Positions 47,037-59,131 of a DNA stretch of 64,000 nucleotides are shown here, piece by piece. The stretch is from Voacanga thouarsii (lineage: Eukaryota > Streptophyta > Magnoliopsida > Gentianales > Apocynaceae). The translations under genes and the position numbers were made by a program. Numbering within the stretch: position 1 is the stretch's first letter; each line of letters starts with the position of its first letter. The notes under the pieces were generated by a model that had not been told where the DNA came from, did no database searches, and saw only the letters and a list, made by a program, of their open reading frames with translations. The DNA lies in NCBI GenBank assembly GCA_026120185.1, contig JANUWF010001819.1, positions 2,046,001 to 2,110,000 of the forward strand, written 5' to 3'.

Positions 47037-48422
47037 TCAGACCTGGTGACCATTGTTTGTGTAAGGAAAGCTATGATTTTTCTCCATTGAAGCTGCTATT
47101 TCATCCACTCGAGCATTAAGTGTATTAATTTGATGTTGAAAATTTCCTAGCATGCTATCAAATTTTGAGGTTAAATCATTTTGAAATTTCTCCAGGAGCT
47201 TGTTCATATACTCTTTAAAGCAAGAATACATGTTACTTCCACAACCAATAAGCATTAAGCGAGTCAGACCTAATCCTATTGTTCTGACATAGCCATGCCT
47301 CTCAAATCCCATAAATTCTTGGAATATTTGTTGTCTGCGTTTCGACATATGCTCTTCAAGAGGTAGTTCCTCAAGCTTTGCATCCATTGCACTCTGCATA
47401 ATGATGCAAGTGTGAAGCAATTTGTCATAAAAAAAAATAAAATTTAGGCATTATACATAATACAATTAGTAATTTGTTACAATTAGTCCGGTTGCTCCTG
47501 GATCTCTAACAATGCCATTTTTATCCATTCGTGTTTTCATATAGATAGATAGCAGATCTGTTTCCTCACCTTTCTTTGTCATCTGAAATATGGAAAGTGA
47601 AAAATTGTACCATTTATTTAAAAAAAAGGAGCAAATGTAGTATAATGAAAATGTGACTACTTACATCAGCTCATATTACTGCAAAAGGTTTTCTACCATA
47701 TATATGTGGAGGGCCATGCATTCCATGATTACATTTATTTTTTTCAGCAGCTTCCTACCAAAGTGTAATAAATAACTCGTAGTCATTTTTATCAAATTAG
47801 TATAAATTGAGATAAATGACATTTTATCTTGACTAAAAAATGAAGTTTATTAATAGAGAACTATAGAAATTAAATTAAGATTTGATTTGGAATGAACTAG
47901 TACTTACACTCGCTCCAAACTCCAATAATCAACCACCACTTTTCACTGCTCAAGCTCAACCCTTGAAGGAACATTGGCTAAAGCCTCCTATTTAGTTTTG
48001 TTGATAAAGTGGTTCTTCTTTAACTGGCTTTTCCATGATCTCCATTTTTCATCAAGTGATTTTATGCAATTAATCCTATATGCAGGAGGGACGGTGCTTT
48101 TTAAATTCATTAAAAAAAAAAAAGACAAATGAAGAAAAAGTTAAGAATATACTTAGTCTAATAGAATGACAATCATGGTAAAAAAATTGAGATAAAATGA
48201 GCCCAAGTTCTATATACTAGTAATTTACCTGAATATCTGCTCAAACACGATCTAAGATATCTTATGGAATGTCTCTCCATGTCTCATAAGTAAAGGGTAG
48301 CCAGATACCGTTACGAGCAACATTACCAAGATAGGTCATGAAGATAGGTCTTGTAGGTCTAATTGGTTGCATAAGCTCATTAAATGCATCCAAAATAGTT
48401 TCTCCTTCTATAAGATTTATGG
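47037..48422 (-). pseudogene. CACTA-associated plant transposase (Ptta/En/Spm type) remnant
   Basis: Reads on the minus strand as several exon-like pieces. About 48240-48422 gives RPIFMTYLGNVARNGIWLP and YETWRDIP. About 47890-48070 gives SLDEKWRSWKSQLKKNHF and VDYWSLER. About 47690-47760 gives NHGMHGPPHIYGRKPFA. About 47470-47590 gives KKGEETDLLSIYMKTRM. The open stretch 47037-47420 carries RQQIFQEFMGFERHGYVRTIGLGLTR, the family signature, and a coiled-coil-like tail (FQHQINTLNARVDEIAASMEK). Family knowledge: such proteins accompany CACTA elements and bind DNA. Stops occur within pieces, so it is decayed. Confidence 0.8.
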
Positions 48423-48576
48423 GCTTTGAAGGACCCCTTCCTTTTTTCTTCGACTTATTCCCGTGTTCTTGCCCAGGAAAAAAAAAACAGAAATCATTAA
48501 TATTAAATTTGGACCATCAACTAAGTATAGTGCAATGCTAGTGAATGGATGCATGAGAAGTATATATGACATTTGG

Positions 48577-49178
48577 TGTAATACCCCGTCTAAGACCACC
48601 TTTAGTATTTGGGGAAAAGTTATGCATGTCACATTGTTTTATACCAATTTGATGATTTGAACTATTTTCATGAAAATATCAGGTTGTTGTCGCATGAATT
48701 AATTTGTTCTTGAAGTGGTTGTGTTATTTAAGTTAGTTGAGTTTTATTTTATTGAGGAAAATTTATTAGAAAAAGGGATGGAGCAAGTGAGTAGGAATCA
48801 AGAAAATTTATTAGGAGCATATTACCAAGAATTAATGAAGTTTAGTGGATAAAGTTTAATTCTTGATGGGTTTGAGTTCGAATCCTAACTATTTCAAATT
48901 CTTTCCTTTCTTTTATTTTCCTTCTTCCCTAATTTTCCTTAGCCTTGGCCGAAATCCTTAAGGTTGCCACCACCTTGGAAACCAATTTCCTAAATATTAG
49001 GCATGTGATTTATCTTGAAAATTATTTTATAAAATATTAGAGAGTAAATTAAATTTTTGTTCCTAATATCTTATCATAACCTTCTAGAGAAATTTAAAGA
49101 TTACTAATCTGGATTTTTAAAACCTATATCCAAGTAATATATTAGGAGATAAAATATATAAAATTATATAGGTATTGT
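48577..49178 (+). repeat. LTR start T3 (TGTAATACCCC), cut by ATH-C
   Basis: TGTAATACCCCGTCTAAGACC at 48577 resembles the T7 start (TGTGAGACCCCAG). The first 600 bp of an LTR are present. A tRNA-like B box (AGTTCGAATCC, 48875-48885) occurs at nearly the same offset as in T7. ATH-C starts at 49179. The remainder is not in the window. Confidence 0.65.
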
Positions 49179-50709
49179 TGATGTGTTTGGATTTGGGTAT
49201 AAAAATCATATAAAAACTAAGTACATTCCCAATCAAGTTTAAATTAAAACGTTAACCCCAAATTACATATATGAGCAAGCGTACTCATCATTAACATAGC
49301 ATAGGGTTCAAACGTGTATCGATCATCAAGGAACAAGTATACATTAATCCATTTTCTTTCATTGTTTAACCGACTCAACAAAGTTAAAATGAAATAAAAT
49401 AAAACAAAAGAAAATAAATATATATACATGTCAAGGATGAAGAATTATGTAACTCAAACCATTATTTCGACAAATATGACCTTAAAGGACCTAATTATTA
49501 TCATAACTCATTATTCTCTTGGTATCATGAAGGATTAATATAGACTAACTTCTTTTCCAATCCATGAAATCACTACCTTCTAGATAAATTAGCATCACAT
49601 TCCTGTCTCAACTAATCCACCCAAAAAATGCATTAACCACAATCCCTTAATTAAATTTCCATTCCTAGCAAACTTAAAACATGAAATCAATCAATGAATC
49701 TATTCCTGACAGACATCAATTAACCTTTAATTACCAATTCTTAGCAATTAACTTTTCCAAGCAAGTTAAGAGACAACCAATATGAAACTATTGAATTGAA
49801 GCCACTATCAACCTCTTTTCTAAGCAAGTTAATGGAAGAAAACAACTAAATAATATCGTAATACGTCTAAGTAATTAAATACCAAGAAGAACAATCAATT
49901 AAGCAAAAGATCAAATAACTCTAAAAATTATGAATATCTAAAACACTGTCGAATTACAATAAAACAATTAACATATCATTGTTCAAGAAAAAGAAAACAA
50001 AGTAAAAGAAAGCACTCATAGACAAGCCTTCTTCTTCTTCTTTTGAAGACCTTCTTGCACAATCCTTCTTGAATTGAAGAATTCCTCCTTTGATTTGAGT
50101 GATTTTCTATGATAATCTATGAATTCTCTCCTTTTTCCTTATGTTTTCCATCTATTTATAGGCTTGAAAAGTGTCTAAACTCGTTGGTGTAAAGTTCTTA
50201 GCAGAGTAGAAGTAGGAAGATACTAAAATTTTGCAAATTATCAAAAATGGTGTACAAAAATCAAAATCCCATCTTCTCCTCAGAGCACAGCCAGCGCCTT
50301 CTTGCCTGTTGGAGCCGACGCCGGTTGTGTTTTGTTTCTTCCGTTGTTCGTCAATTTTTTCTTGATTTCAGCACAATGTTGTTCAGAGTGCAGTCGGCGC
50401 CGCCTTGGCTACTGGAGCCGGCGCCGGTTCGGTTCTGTCCCAATCTGTTTCAACAATTTTTTGTCGCTTCAAAATTCGTGTCATCAGCATATGGCCGGCA
50501 TTGGTTCCTATGCCCTATTCGACGCTGCCTTAGTTCTGTTTTTGCGACGCTTTTGCTTTATTTTACCCTTAAAATCTAAAATAATGAACAAAATACATTT
50601 CTAAAAGTAAAATCTCAAACATGAAGGAATATGACTATTTATTGAACAAAATGTTTCACAAAAGAGCTTCCAATAACTAGGAAAAACATGACTAATTTAG
50701 CCCCTATCA
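49179..50709 (-). repeat. ATH-C 3' LTR
   Basis: 1531 bp; the minus strand starts TGATAGGGGC at 50709 and ends CCAAACACATCA at 49179. TATA box CTATAAATAGA on the minus strand at 50151-50161. GC-rich GCCGGCGCCGG-type motifs lie at 50290-50325, 50393-50430 and 50490-50530. Open frames at 50247-50604 are caused by this GC-richness. Confidence 0.9.
50151..50162 (-). promoter_or_regulatory. ATH-C LTR TATA box
   Basis: CCTATAAATAGA on the minus strand; the identical site is in the nested solo LTR at 51811-51822. Confidence 0.7.
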
Positions 50710-50825
50710 TATTCCCCCACGTTTAGCTCTTTGCTTGTCCTCAAGTAAAGTATCAAAAACAAGTAGGAAAACACAAGGTTTCATCAATCACTCAATCAAT
50801 TTCAAAACAATATCTTAAATGCTTC
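50710..50825 (-). promoter_or_regulatory. ATH-C polypurine tract and end of 3' UTR
   Basis: The minus strand reads CTTGAGGACAAGCAAAGAGC then a GTGGGGGAATA tract before the LTR. This is the undecayed form of the Athila-type tract. The upstream part is separated by the solo LTR; its last five bases, GCTTC, are the duplicated target. Confidence 0.85.
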
Positions 50826-52355
50826 TGATGTGTTTAGATTTGGGTATCAAAATTATATAAAAACTAAGCACATTCCCAATCAAGTTTACATTAAAACGTT
50901 AAATCCAAATTACACATATGAACAAGCGTACTCATCATTAACATAGCATAGGGTTCAAATGAGTGTCGATCCTCAAGGAACAAGTATACATTAATCCCTT
51001 TTCTTTCATTGTTTAACCGACTCAACAAAGTGAAAGAGAAATAAACTAAAACAAAATAAAACAAATAAAAATATATACATGTCAAGGATGGAGAAGTATA
51101 TAACTCAAACCATTGTTTAGACAAACATGATCATAAAGTATCTAACCATTATCATAACTAATTATTCTCTTGGTATCATGGAGGATTAAAGTAGATTCAC
51201 TTCGATGGTCAATCCATGAAATCACTATCCTCTAGATAAATTAGCATCACTTGGTCTGTCTCAACTAATTCACCCAAAAGACGCATTAAATACAATCCTT
51301 GATTAAATTTCCTTCGTCTGGCAAATTTAAAACATGAAATTAATAAATGAATCCTTAGTCTGGCAAACATTAATTAACATTTAATTACTCAATCCTTAGC
51401 AATTAACCTCTTTGGTCTAGTAAGTTAACAGCTAATAAATATGAAATTAATCAATTGGAACCACCATCAACCTCTTTTGTCTAGCAAGTTAATGAAAAGA
51501 AACAATCAATTAATCTCGTAATATGCCCAAGTAATTAAATACCAAGAAGAACAATTAATTAATCAAAAGATCAAATAACGCTAAAAATCATGAATATCTA
51601 AAATAATGTCAAACTATAATAAAACAATTAATACATCATTGTTTAAGAAAAAGAAAACAAAGTAAAAAAAAGCATTCATAGACAAACCTCTTTTTTCTTC
51701 ATTTGAAGACCTTCTTGCACAACTCTCCTTGAATTGAAGAATTCCTCATTTGATTGAGTGATTTTCTGTAATGATCAATGAATTCTCCTTTTTTTCCCAT
51801 GTGTTTTTCATCTATTTATAGGCTTGGGAAGTGCCTAAACTCCTTGGCCGAGTAGAAGTTGGAAGATACTAAAACTCCATAGATTATCAAAAACCGCGTA
51901 GAAAAACTCACAATCCCGCCTTTTCCTCAGAGCACAGCCGGCGCCGCCTTGGCTCTTGGAGCCGGCGCCGGTTGTGTTCTGTCTCTCCACTCGTTCGCCG
52001 ATTTTTTCTTGATTTCAACACCATGTTGTCTAGAATGCAGCCGGCGCTGCCTTGGCTACTGGAGCCCACACCGGTTCCACTCTGTTCTGATCTGTTTTGA
52101 CAATTTTTTGTTGTCTTGAAGTTTGTGTCAACAGTGCATGGCTGGCGCTGGTTCCAATGCCCTGTCCGGCGCTACCTCTCTTCTGTTTTGGGATGTTTTT
52201 GCTTCATTTTACCCCAAAAATCTATAATAATGAATAAAATACCTTTCCAAGGGTAAAATCTCAAATATGAAGGAATATGACTAGTTATTGAACAAAATGT
52301 ATCACAACAAAGCCTCAAATAACTAAGAAAAATATAACTAATTTAGCCCCTATCA
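50826..52355 (-). repeat. Solo LTR of the ATH-C family
   Basis: 1530 bp, TGATAGGGGC...ACACATCA on the minus strand, with a perfect target duplication GCTTC at 50821-50825 and 52356-52360. It is therefore a separate insertion into the 3' UTR of ATH-C, later reduced by LTR-LTR recombination. It carries the same TATA box and GCCGGCGCCGG motifs (51938-51975, 52040-52080, 52138-52180). Confidence 0.93.
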
Positions 52356-52360
52356 GCTTC

Positions 52361-53722
52361 CTTCATTCAAAAACATAAAATACATGCTACTATATTTTTC
52401 ATAACAAATGCAAGACTTGTGTAAGTGAATAATGATTTAGTAGAACCATCTCAATACTTAGCAATATTCTCAAACTATTTGAAAGAATTTAGTTAAAAAA
52501 GAATATGCATTTCATAAGCTTACTTTTCATACACTCTCTCCACTAATTCGAGACATATCATAATTCTACTTAGGTCAAGTAGGACTTTTAAACTTATAAT
52601 GTAAGGTTAAAGGCTTGTAATATAGCTTATCAAATGAAGGATATAGGAGAATCAAATATCAAAAAAGCTGAGAGTTCGCAAGAAAAGGATAAACAAAATG
52701 TATCAATAATTTCCAAACTCTTCTTGCTCTCCTATTTCCAAAAATCAATCAAAACCATAACCTTATTTAGTAATTACAGTTCGCATTAAGCAAATCTTGC
52801 ATTTTCACTCTTTTTCTCTTCTTCACTTCCCTCATCAACTATTCTCTTCTTTTCAGCAATGGTATCTAGGATTTGATATGAACTCAACTTTTACAGCTCA
52901 ATCACCGTTCCTCTTGTGATCTATCTTTTATTTCTCTCTCAATTGTCTTTTGTCTTTCACTCATCTTTTGTTTTTCAACTTATCTCTTTCCATCTTTTTA
53001 TTTTTCAGCAGCTTTTTGTTTTCTTTTCTTGTTTTCAATCTCTCTTTTGTCTTTCTTTTCTTTCTTTTCTCTTTTCAACTCAACACAACTATTGATACAT
53101 GACTGAAAGTAACGAGTCATGATCTTTCTCCAAGTATTCTTCCTCAACATTCTCCTACATATACTTTTATCCATCAAGAGCATAAAAGTTTGAAAAAATT
53201 ATTCAAACTCTCAGAAACAAGCAATGGACAAAGTAGGATAACGAATTTTAAAGAAAGAAAGAAATCAACAATTTAGGCTCAAAATAAGCACTAGGGATAA
53301 TATAAAAATAGGTAGGCTTGAAAAGTTCAAACTATTTAAAGAAGGCCTATTACCGTTATCTCTAAGTTAAATCATGAATGTCTTTCTTATTTTCCCTTGA
53401 GAGATATTCAAGTAAGTTCTAGAATGCTCTATGAATTTTAGTAAAAAAACAGGTTTAAGAACAATGTAAAGCATTTGATCAAGAACTACTTCGTCCAAGT
53501 GCGTGCAAAAAGTCATGCATAAGCCATAAATGATATAGAACATATGCTCTATAATCCATCATAAAGGCATGCATTAAAAATGCTGCTTGAAATCTCAAAG
53601 AAAATCAAAAAAGATTTTGAAAATTTTGAAAAATTTTTGCTCACAAGAAGGATAAAGTATATGCATACATAGAAGAATTTTCAATCAAATCACTCCCCCA
53701 CACTTAAACTGGACATTATCCT
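52361..53722 (-). other. ATH-C 3' untranslated region, upstream part
   Basis: No gene. The purine-tract-like block (complement of ACTCCCCCACACTTAAACTG) is at 53691-53720. A CT-rich patch at 52800-53100 gives chance frames such as 52998-53183. It ends where T4 starts. Confidence 0.7.
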
Positions 53723-55556
53723 TGTAACACCCCACCTTTTTACTTTCAATTTGCTACTACCTGTAATGGGATGGGAATTTATATCAACAGCCAGAACAAA
53801 ATTTGATCGGTGTATTGAGACGAATACTTTGGTGAAATAAAGTTTTGTTGGGACCTGGATGTAATTATTAGATTTGTTCTACCCGTACCATAAATTTTTG
53901 GAAGGCTATTAAGATTAATAAAATAAGAATTTTAGAGTACTTTAAAAAGAGAAATTGATCAGTTCAATGAGACACGTTTTGGTGCAAAATGTGCTACACG
54001 GGGTATCAAAGGCATTTTTGTCATTTTGGCCGCGTTCATGACTTCGACCGTGAATTTGATCAAGTAGAAAGGGAATTTAAGAATTTAAGTGTTACTAATG
54101 GATTCAGTGGAATTTTTGGAGTTGGATAGTGAATTAAAATATTTTTTCGTTACGGACTCGATTTTGGTCATTTCTGAAGAAAATAGAAATTGCGGTTGAA
54201 AATGGAACGTGTGGCTTCTTATGATTGGTGGATGAAAATAAGTGTCATTTAGTGATTGGTTAATGAGGTCAAGTGCTTCTATTTGATTGGTTGTAAGTTG
54301 TGATAATTTAGAGAGCCCACAAGAAATAAATAAGGACGGCCCACAAGCATGACAATCTTGATCAAGTTGGACCACCTTTTGACTTCATTTGACCAAGCTT
54401 AATTAAGCTAATCTTGATTTGAGCAAGTTAACCATGATTGATTATGCATGGCCATGCAAGATTAGAAAATATCTAATGGTTTTTGAGAATCCTAGGGATT
54501 TCTACAAGATTCTCCAATAGTCTTGTAGGTTCTACATAATTCCAAGACCTTCTAGGATATTCCACAATTGTCTTTTGAATTCTATAAAGATCTAAGGGCT
54601 TCTAGAGTTGCCAAATCACCATAGAATTCTTGAATATTCTAAATGACACCAAAGTAGCTAGGTGGACCAATCAAGAGCTTCCAAATGTTTAAGACCATTT
54701 AATGAACCTTTGACTTGAAGACTATATTTCTCTATATATAGGCCATGAAGGCCAACTAAAATGGCTTTAGATAGCCAGAATTTTGGAGCAAACAAGAGAG
54801 AAAAGAGAGAAGAGAAAAGAAAAGGAAATAGAGATGAAAAAAAGAGAGAAACCTGAAATAGAGAGGAGAGAAAGAGAGAGAGAAAAGTAAGAAGATGCTT
54901 GGACTGTTCAGCCTCCAAACGTAGCAAAGAAAAGGTAAAGATCTGCTTTACTTGAAGTAAAGTTATTATATAAAGCATGGAGATCATTTTGGTATATATA
55001 TTGTGAGAAGTTTATGTGTGAATTATGGAAACTAGTTAGGTGAAGTTGTGTGAAAGCTGTCCTTGTGTGCAGAAAATTTTGGGAGGTTTTATGTTCAATG
55101 AATCTGTAACGTTTCTGGATTTGAACAAAGTAGGTATATATCTTTGTATCTAAGGATCATAGAGACATTTTAGAACAAGTTTGAGGTTAATCAGATTTAC
55201 GGATCAAAAGTTATGGTGAAAATAGTAAAAGGTGCCAAATCAGTAACGGGATTTTACTATTGGTTATTTGTGTTCAAAATTGAACAAAATGGACAACAAA
55301 ATTGGTACTCTGTGAATTGAAACTTGTAAAGGAATGTCTTAAGGATATTTTACAATTGGTTTGACCTCATTTGGATTTGGGGATTAAACGTTATGGGCAA
55401 AATAAGTTAGGGTGTCAAACTGGAACCAGAACTCTAAAAATGGCCTATACTGAATTAAAGTTAAGAGTCTTACGGTCATTTTTGGTATATCATGGAGCCA
55501 AATCGGAGCTGTAAATTGAATGTTATGTGTAAAACAAATGGTATATCATGAAGGTT
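53723..55556 (+). repeat. LTR T4, 5' half, plus orientation
   Basis: Starts TGTAACACCCCACC. It shares with T2 the GCCCACAAG...CAAGCATGACA block (54305-54355), a TATA-like TATATATAGG at 54733-54742 and a GA-rich leader (54786-54895). From about 54800 it is the reverse complement of T5. It breaks off near 55556, inside the LTR, where the 3' region of a minus-oriented LTR begins. Confidence 0.8.
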
Positions 55557-58197
55557 TCCATTCAACCTGAGTAATAAGGTACATTATCCAAAAAGGGAAA
55601 CGTCTGAACCTTTTCTGCTGTCACTGTGGTATCGTCCTCTATCCTTAGATCCTTTCAACTCTGGATCCTACAAAAGGGTAAGGTAAAATACACGTGTGAG
55701 TGGAAAATCACTCAGTGAGTCCCGTGTGTGCTAATGTTTTATTAAAGAAGTAGAGTACACAAAACTTTTATGAAATAACATATCATTTGTTCATTAGAAA
55801 TGAATCCAAAACTCTTTAATGAAGAGTGTATTCAAAACTCAATAATTTTTTGAAAAATGGTGTTTCAACTTTCAAATCATTGCCCCCTTTTTTTTTCCAA
55901 TCATAGGCACTTCTCTAATAGAGGGTCGGCCTATATGCAAGTCCCGCAGTCCTTGCCTTCGGCTATACGGTCTCTTGTGCCAGGGACTGCGTCTTACAGC
56001 ATGTCACTCGTGTCATGCCGGAACAGTGAGCAGCGTACAAATGTACCTCACCTTGCATTTAGGGATCTTTTACTTACCACCATAAGCCAGGGGTCCCAAT
56101 CCTGACGTCAATCACCATCGAGGTGGCAAGGGATTGAACACACCAAGTGTACTCGCCCTGTATCATGTGAACAATCCATCATCATAATCAATAGGCAATT
56201 GCCAGGCTCTAAATGGCTAGCCAGGACGACTCATCTTAAAGTCCTGTCACTCTGTTTAGAGTAAGATAATCCCCAGAACTGATCAGGTTACTTGGGGTCA
56301 TCTATCTCTAACATGAGTTAGTACAAATATTAGAGCCCTTGTTGAGTGCTCAACGTCACCAATCCCATCTTACTGATCAGGCCAGAAGGATATCAGATCT
56401 CACAAAATTTTCATATCAAAACAGTTTTTGGGGCAAAACAACATTTTTCCAAAATCATGATGAAACTAGATAAAGGGTTCAATTCACACATCAAAATGTG
56501 TTTCTAAGAATAACCAGGTCATTTTCTCGTACTCGATCACAAAAGTCATTTCTATGGATATTCAGGTCATTTTGCCGATACCCAATTCCAAAAGACTTTC
56601 CCAGGGTATTCGAGTCATTTTACCCTTACCTGATTTGAAAAATATTTACAAGAGTTCCAATATTTCGGTCATTTACTGAATACCTGAGTTCCAAAGGTTT
56701 TCATAAAATATTCTAATAAGGACATTTGGAACATTTACCAAATACCCGATTCCAAAAAGGAACTTATTTAAGGAAATCCAAAATTCTAATCTCAAAAGAG
56801 GATTAAATTCAATGTTTCTAAACATATTTCTATAAAATGTTCTAAATGGTAAATAATATAGCATTTCATGGAAAAACAATGCACACTAACTTTAAAAGAA
56901 TTTTAGAAATCCAAGGGACTCACCTCGTGTCCTAAGCAATTATTTTCGTTCACGGCCGTTTAACCTTCGTTTCTACCGTTCGATGTTCTGTTGACCGTTT
57001 ATCGCTAAACCTACATCAAACATCGTTTTCGGGTCAATTCGTGTTTGGCCGAAAAATAGCCAACGGGTAGCCGACGTGCCCAATGGATAGCCGACGTTCA
57101 ACCATCATTTAGCCGATAGGGCCGACAGTTAGCCGACGAGGCTGATGGTTAGCCATCGGCCACGGAAAACGTTTAACTTTCGCTCGTGTCATTTTTCCGT
57201 CGTTTGATCAATTATTTTGTTTTCCTTTTTCCACATCCTTCCTCCCTTCATAAATAAGGGATTCACTTCATGTTTCCCCAATTAATTTATCCAAAATCAC
57301 ATAAGTAGTCCCCCTTAAGTCCATTCATTTTCGAACTACTTTCTGGAATTTCACTGGTTTGACACACCATTTTGTTTTACACATAACTTTCAATTTACAG
57401 CTCCGATTTGGCTCCATGATATACCAAAATGACCGTAAGACTTTTAAATTTAATTTAGTATAGGACATTTTTAGAGTTCTGGTTCCAGTATCATGGTACT
57501 GGGAAAAAATAGCCTCAGTAGTTTTGACTTAGTTTCACTATTCATCTTTCCTTAACATTCTGCAATTTTTCAGTTTGACACCCTAACTTGTTTTGCCCAT
57601 AAATTTTAATCCACAAATCTAAATGAGGTCAAACCAATTGTAAAATATCCTTAAGACATTCCTTTACAAGTTCCAATTCATGGAGTACTAATTCTATTGT
57701 CCATTTTGTTCAGTTTTGAACACAAAGATCCAGTAGTAAAATCCCGTTACTGATTTGGCACCTTTTACTATTTTCACCATAACTTTTGATCCGTAAATCC
57801 GATTAACCTCAAACTTGTTCTAAAATATCTCTATGATCCTTAGATACAAAGATATATGCCTTCTTTGTTAAAATATAGAAATGTTACATATTTACTGAAC
57901 ATAAAACCTCCCAGAAGTTTCTGCACACAAGGACAGCTTTCACACAACTTCACCTAACTAGTTTCCATAATTCACACATAAACTTCTCACAATATATATA
58001 CCAAAATGATCTCCATGCTTTATATAATAACTTTACTTCAAGTAATGTAGATCTTTACCTTTTCTTTGCTGCGTTTGGAGGCTGAACAGTACAAGCATCT
58101 TCTTGCTTTTCTCTCTCTCTCTCTTTCTCTCCTCTCTATTTCCGGTTTCTCTCTTTGTTTCTTCTCTATTTCCTTTTCTTTTCTCTTCTCTCTTGTT
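55557..58197 (-). repeat. LTR T5, minus orientation, truncated at both ends
   Basis: Reads as a minus-strand LTR: the 3' region at 55557, GTGAGTCCC at 55715, its inverted partner GGGACTCAC at 56915, the AATACCCGATTCC block at 56740, then a GA-rich leader whose CT-rich complement is at 58107-58196. It lacks about 170 bp at its 3' end (compare T6) and about 1 kb including the TATA region at its 5' end. It directly abuts an element leader at 58198, so it is probably the 3' LTR of the element whose 5' LTR is T6, after an internal deletion. Confidence 0.75.
57055..57165. repeat. TAGCCGACG-type motif array in T5
   Basis: Four exact GCCGAC cores (about 57070, 57090, 57121, 57132) and two near copies (TAGCCGATA, TAGCCATCG) within ~110 bp. 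The spot is GC-rich inside an AT-rich LTR and is not seen in T2. GCCGAC equals the core of the plant DRE/CRT element, but function here is unproven. Confidence 0.6.
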
Positions 58198-58608
58198 TGA
58201 TCCTGATGGTGTGATTTAATATCACCATCAATTTCATTAAAATCGCCATCCATCTCCTTATGTGGTGACGACGTCCTCTCGGGATTAGGTGTCCTTTCCA
58301 AACTTAGGTCTCGCACAAATAAGGTAGTGACAAATACTACGAGGTCAAATGCGCTTTCAGTAAAATAAGGTGCATGATGGCGGCCAGGGTCAGATGTTGT
58401 CCAAGTGAAGCATCTTGGCACACCTACTCGGTGGATAATCTTAATCCTTTCAAAAAAAATTTCACACCCGAGTGCTAACCTATTTTTTTCTTCCCATCAT
58501 TGCTATACTCATATATTGGGCACTTGCCCTTATCATCCTTATTTATCATACCTCACAATGAAAGAGTTCTATCAATCCCTATGACGATACTACAATTCTA
58601 TGAAGCTA
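58198..58608 (-). other. Leader fragment of the T5/T6 element
   Basis: About 400 bp of internal sequence between T5 and the primer-binding site, less AT-rich than its surroundings. No coding motif is recognised. All gag and pol sequence of this element is deleted. Confidence 0.6.
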
Positions 58609-58621
58609 GGCTCTGATACCA
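58609..58621 (-). promoter_or_regulatory. Primer-binding site of the T6 element
   Basis: The minus strand reads TGGTATCAGAGCC, a full match to the initiator-Met tRNA complement, two bases from the LTR boundary at 58624. This proves that T6 is a minus-oriented 5' LTR. Confidence 0.9.
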
Positions 58622-59131
58622 ATTGTAACACCCCTACTAAAAGTACAGCGGAAGCATATCAACACTGGTTGTCACCCCGTCCAGTTACCCAGATAAGGGT
58701 TCTTTATAACGGAAACCAACAGAGTATGCAAGTCCAGATCCATACAACAATCCATACTGATGGTCAAGTGCGCACAAGTAATAAAGAATTTCATACATGA
58801 AAGTTTCCATTTAACCTCAGTAATAAGGTACGTTATCCAAAAAGGGAAACGTTCGGACCTTTTTTGCTATCATTGTGTGAGACCCCAGTCAAAACTAACC
58901 TTAGAGTAAGGGGGTTGAGATGCATATTATAATTTATTGCATGTTTAAATATATTTTTCAATTATTTTCTATGCTTTGTATTTGAGTTTTATTGTCTTGG
59001 AGGCTTGTTGGTGAGTATTGAGTGAAAATGGCAAAATGGTAATTTTTGCTTGAGGTGAAAATAGAAAGATAGCTTGAGGATTGAATAGAAAATATTTTTT
59101 TTTTTAGGAAAAATAAGAACAAGAGTTGTTG

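Larger units (their letters stand above)
42245..48576 (-). mobile_element. CACTA (En/Spm-type) DNA transposon, one end
   Basis: Begins with the terminal inverted repeat CACTACAAAAAAAGTGAC at 42245 and a field of short subterminal repeats. Further in, a minus-strand gene remnant of the plant Ptta/En/Spm transposase family lies at 47037-48422. The other terminus is not in the window because T3 interrupts at 48577. The 3-bp target duplication cannot be checked; the left flank is GCT (42242-42244). It inserted in the leader of ATH-B. Confidence 0.85.
49179..53722 (-). mobile_element. Athila-like element ATH-C, 3' portion
   Basis: Minus-strand element of the same group as ATH-A/B but another subfamily: 3' LTR (49179-50709), purine tract, ~1.5 kb of 3' UTR split by a solo LTR of its own family, then interruption at 53723 by T4. 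Only the 3' part is in the window. It inserted in T3; the left flanking five bases are ATTGT. Confidence 0.85.

Noticed and set aside
50247..50604. Overlapping 100-110-codon frames as coding
   Set aside because: Two overlapping frames on the strand opposite to the element, explained by the GC-rich motifs of the ATH-C LTR.
49179..52355. Two ~1.5-kb direct repeats read as the LTR pair of one short element
   Set aside because: The right copy has its own perfect GCTTC duplication on both sides, and the 116 bp between the copies is 3' UTR with a purine tract and no primer-binding site, so it is a nested solo LTR.
54658..54987. 109-codon minus-strand frame with Leu/Phe/Ser-rich sequence
   Set aside because: It is antisense to the GA-rich LTR leader, which gives hydrophobic low-complexity translations.
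53723..55556. TGTAACACCCC at 53723 as the 3' end of a minus-oriented LTR
   Set aside because: LTR ends of this group are inverted repeats of each other, but the following blocks (GCCCACAAG, TATA, GA-rich leader) run in plus order as in T2.
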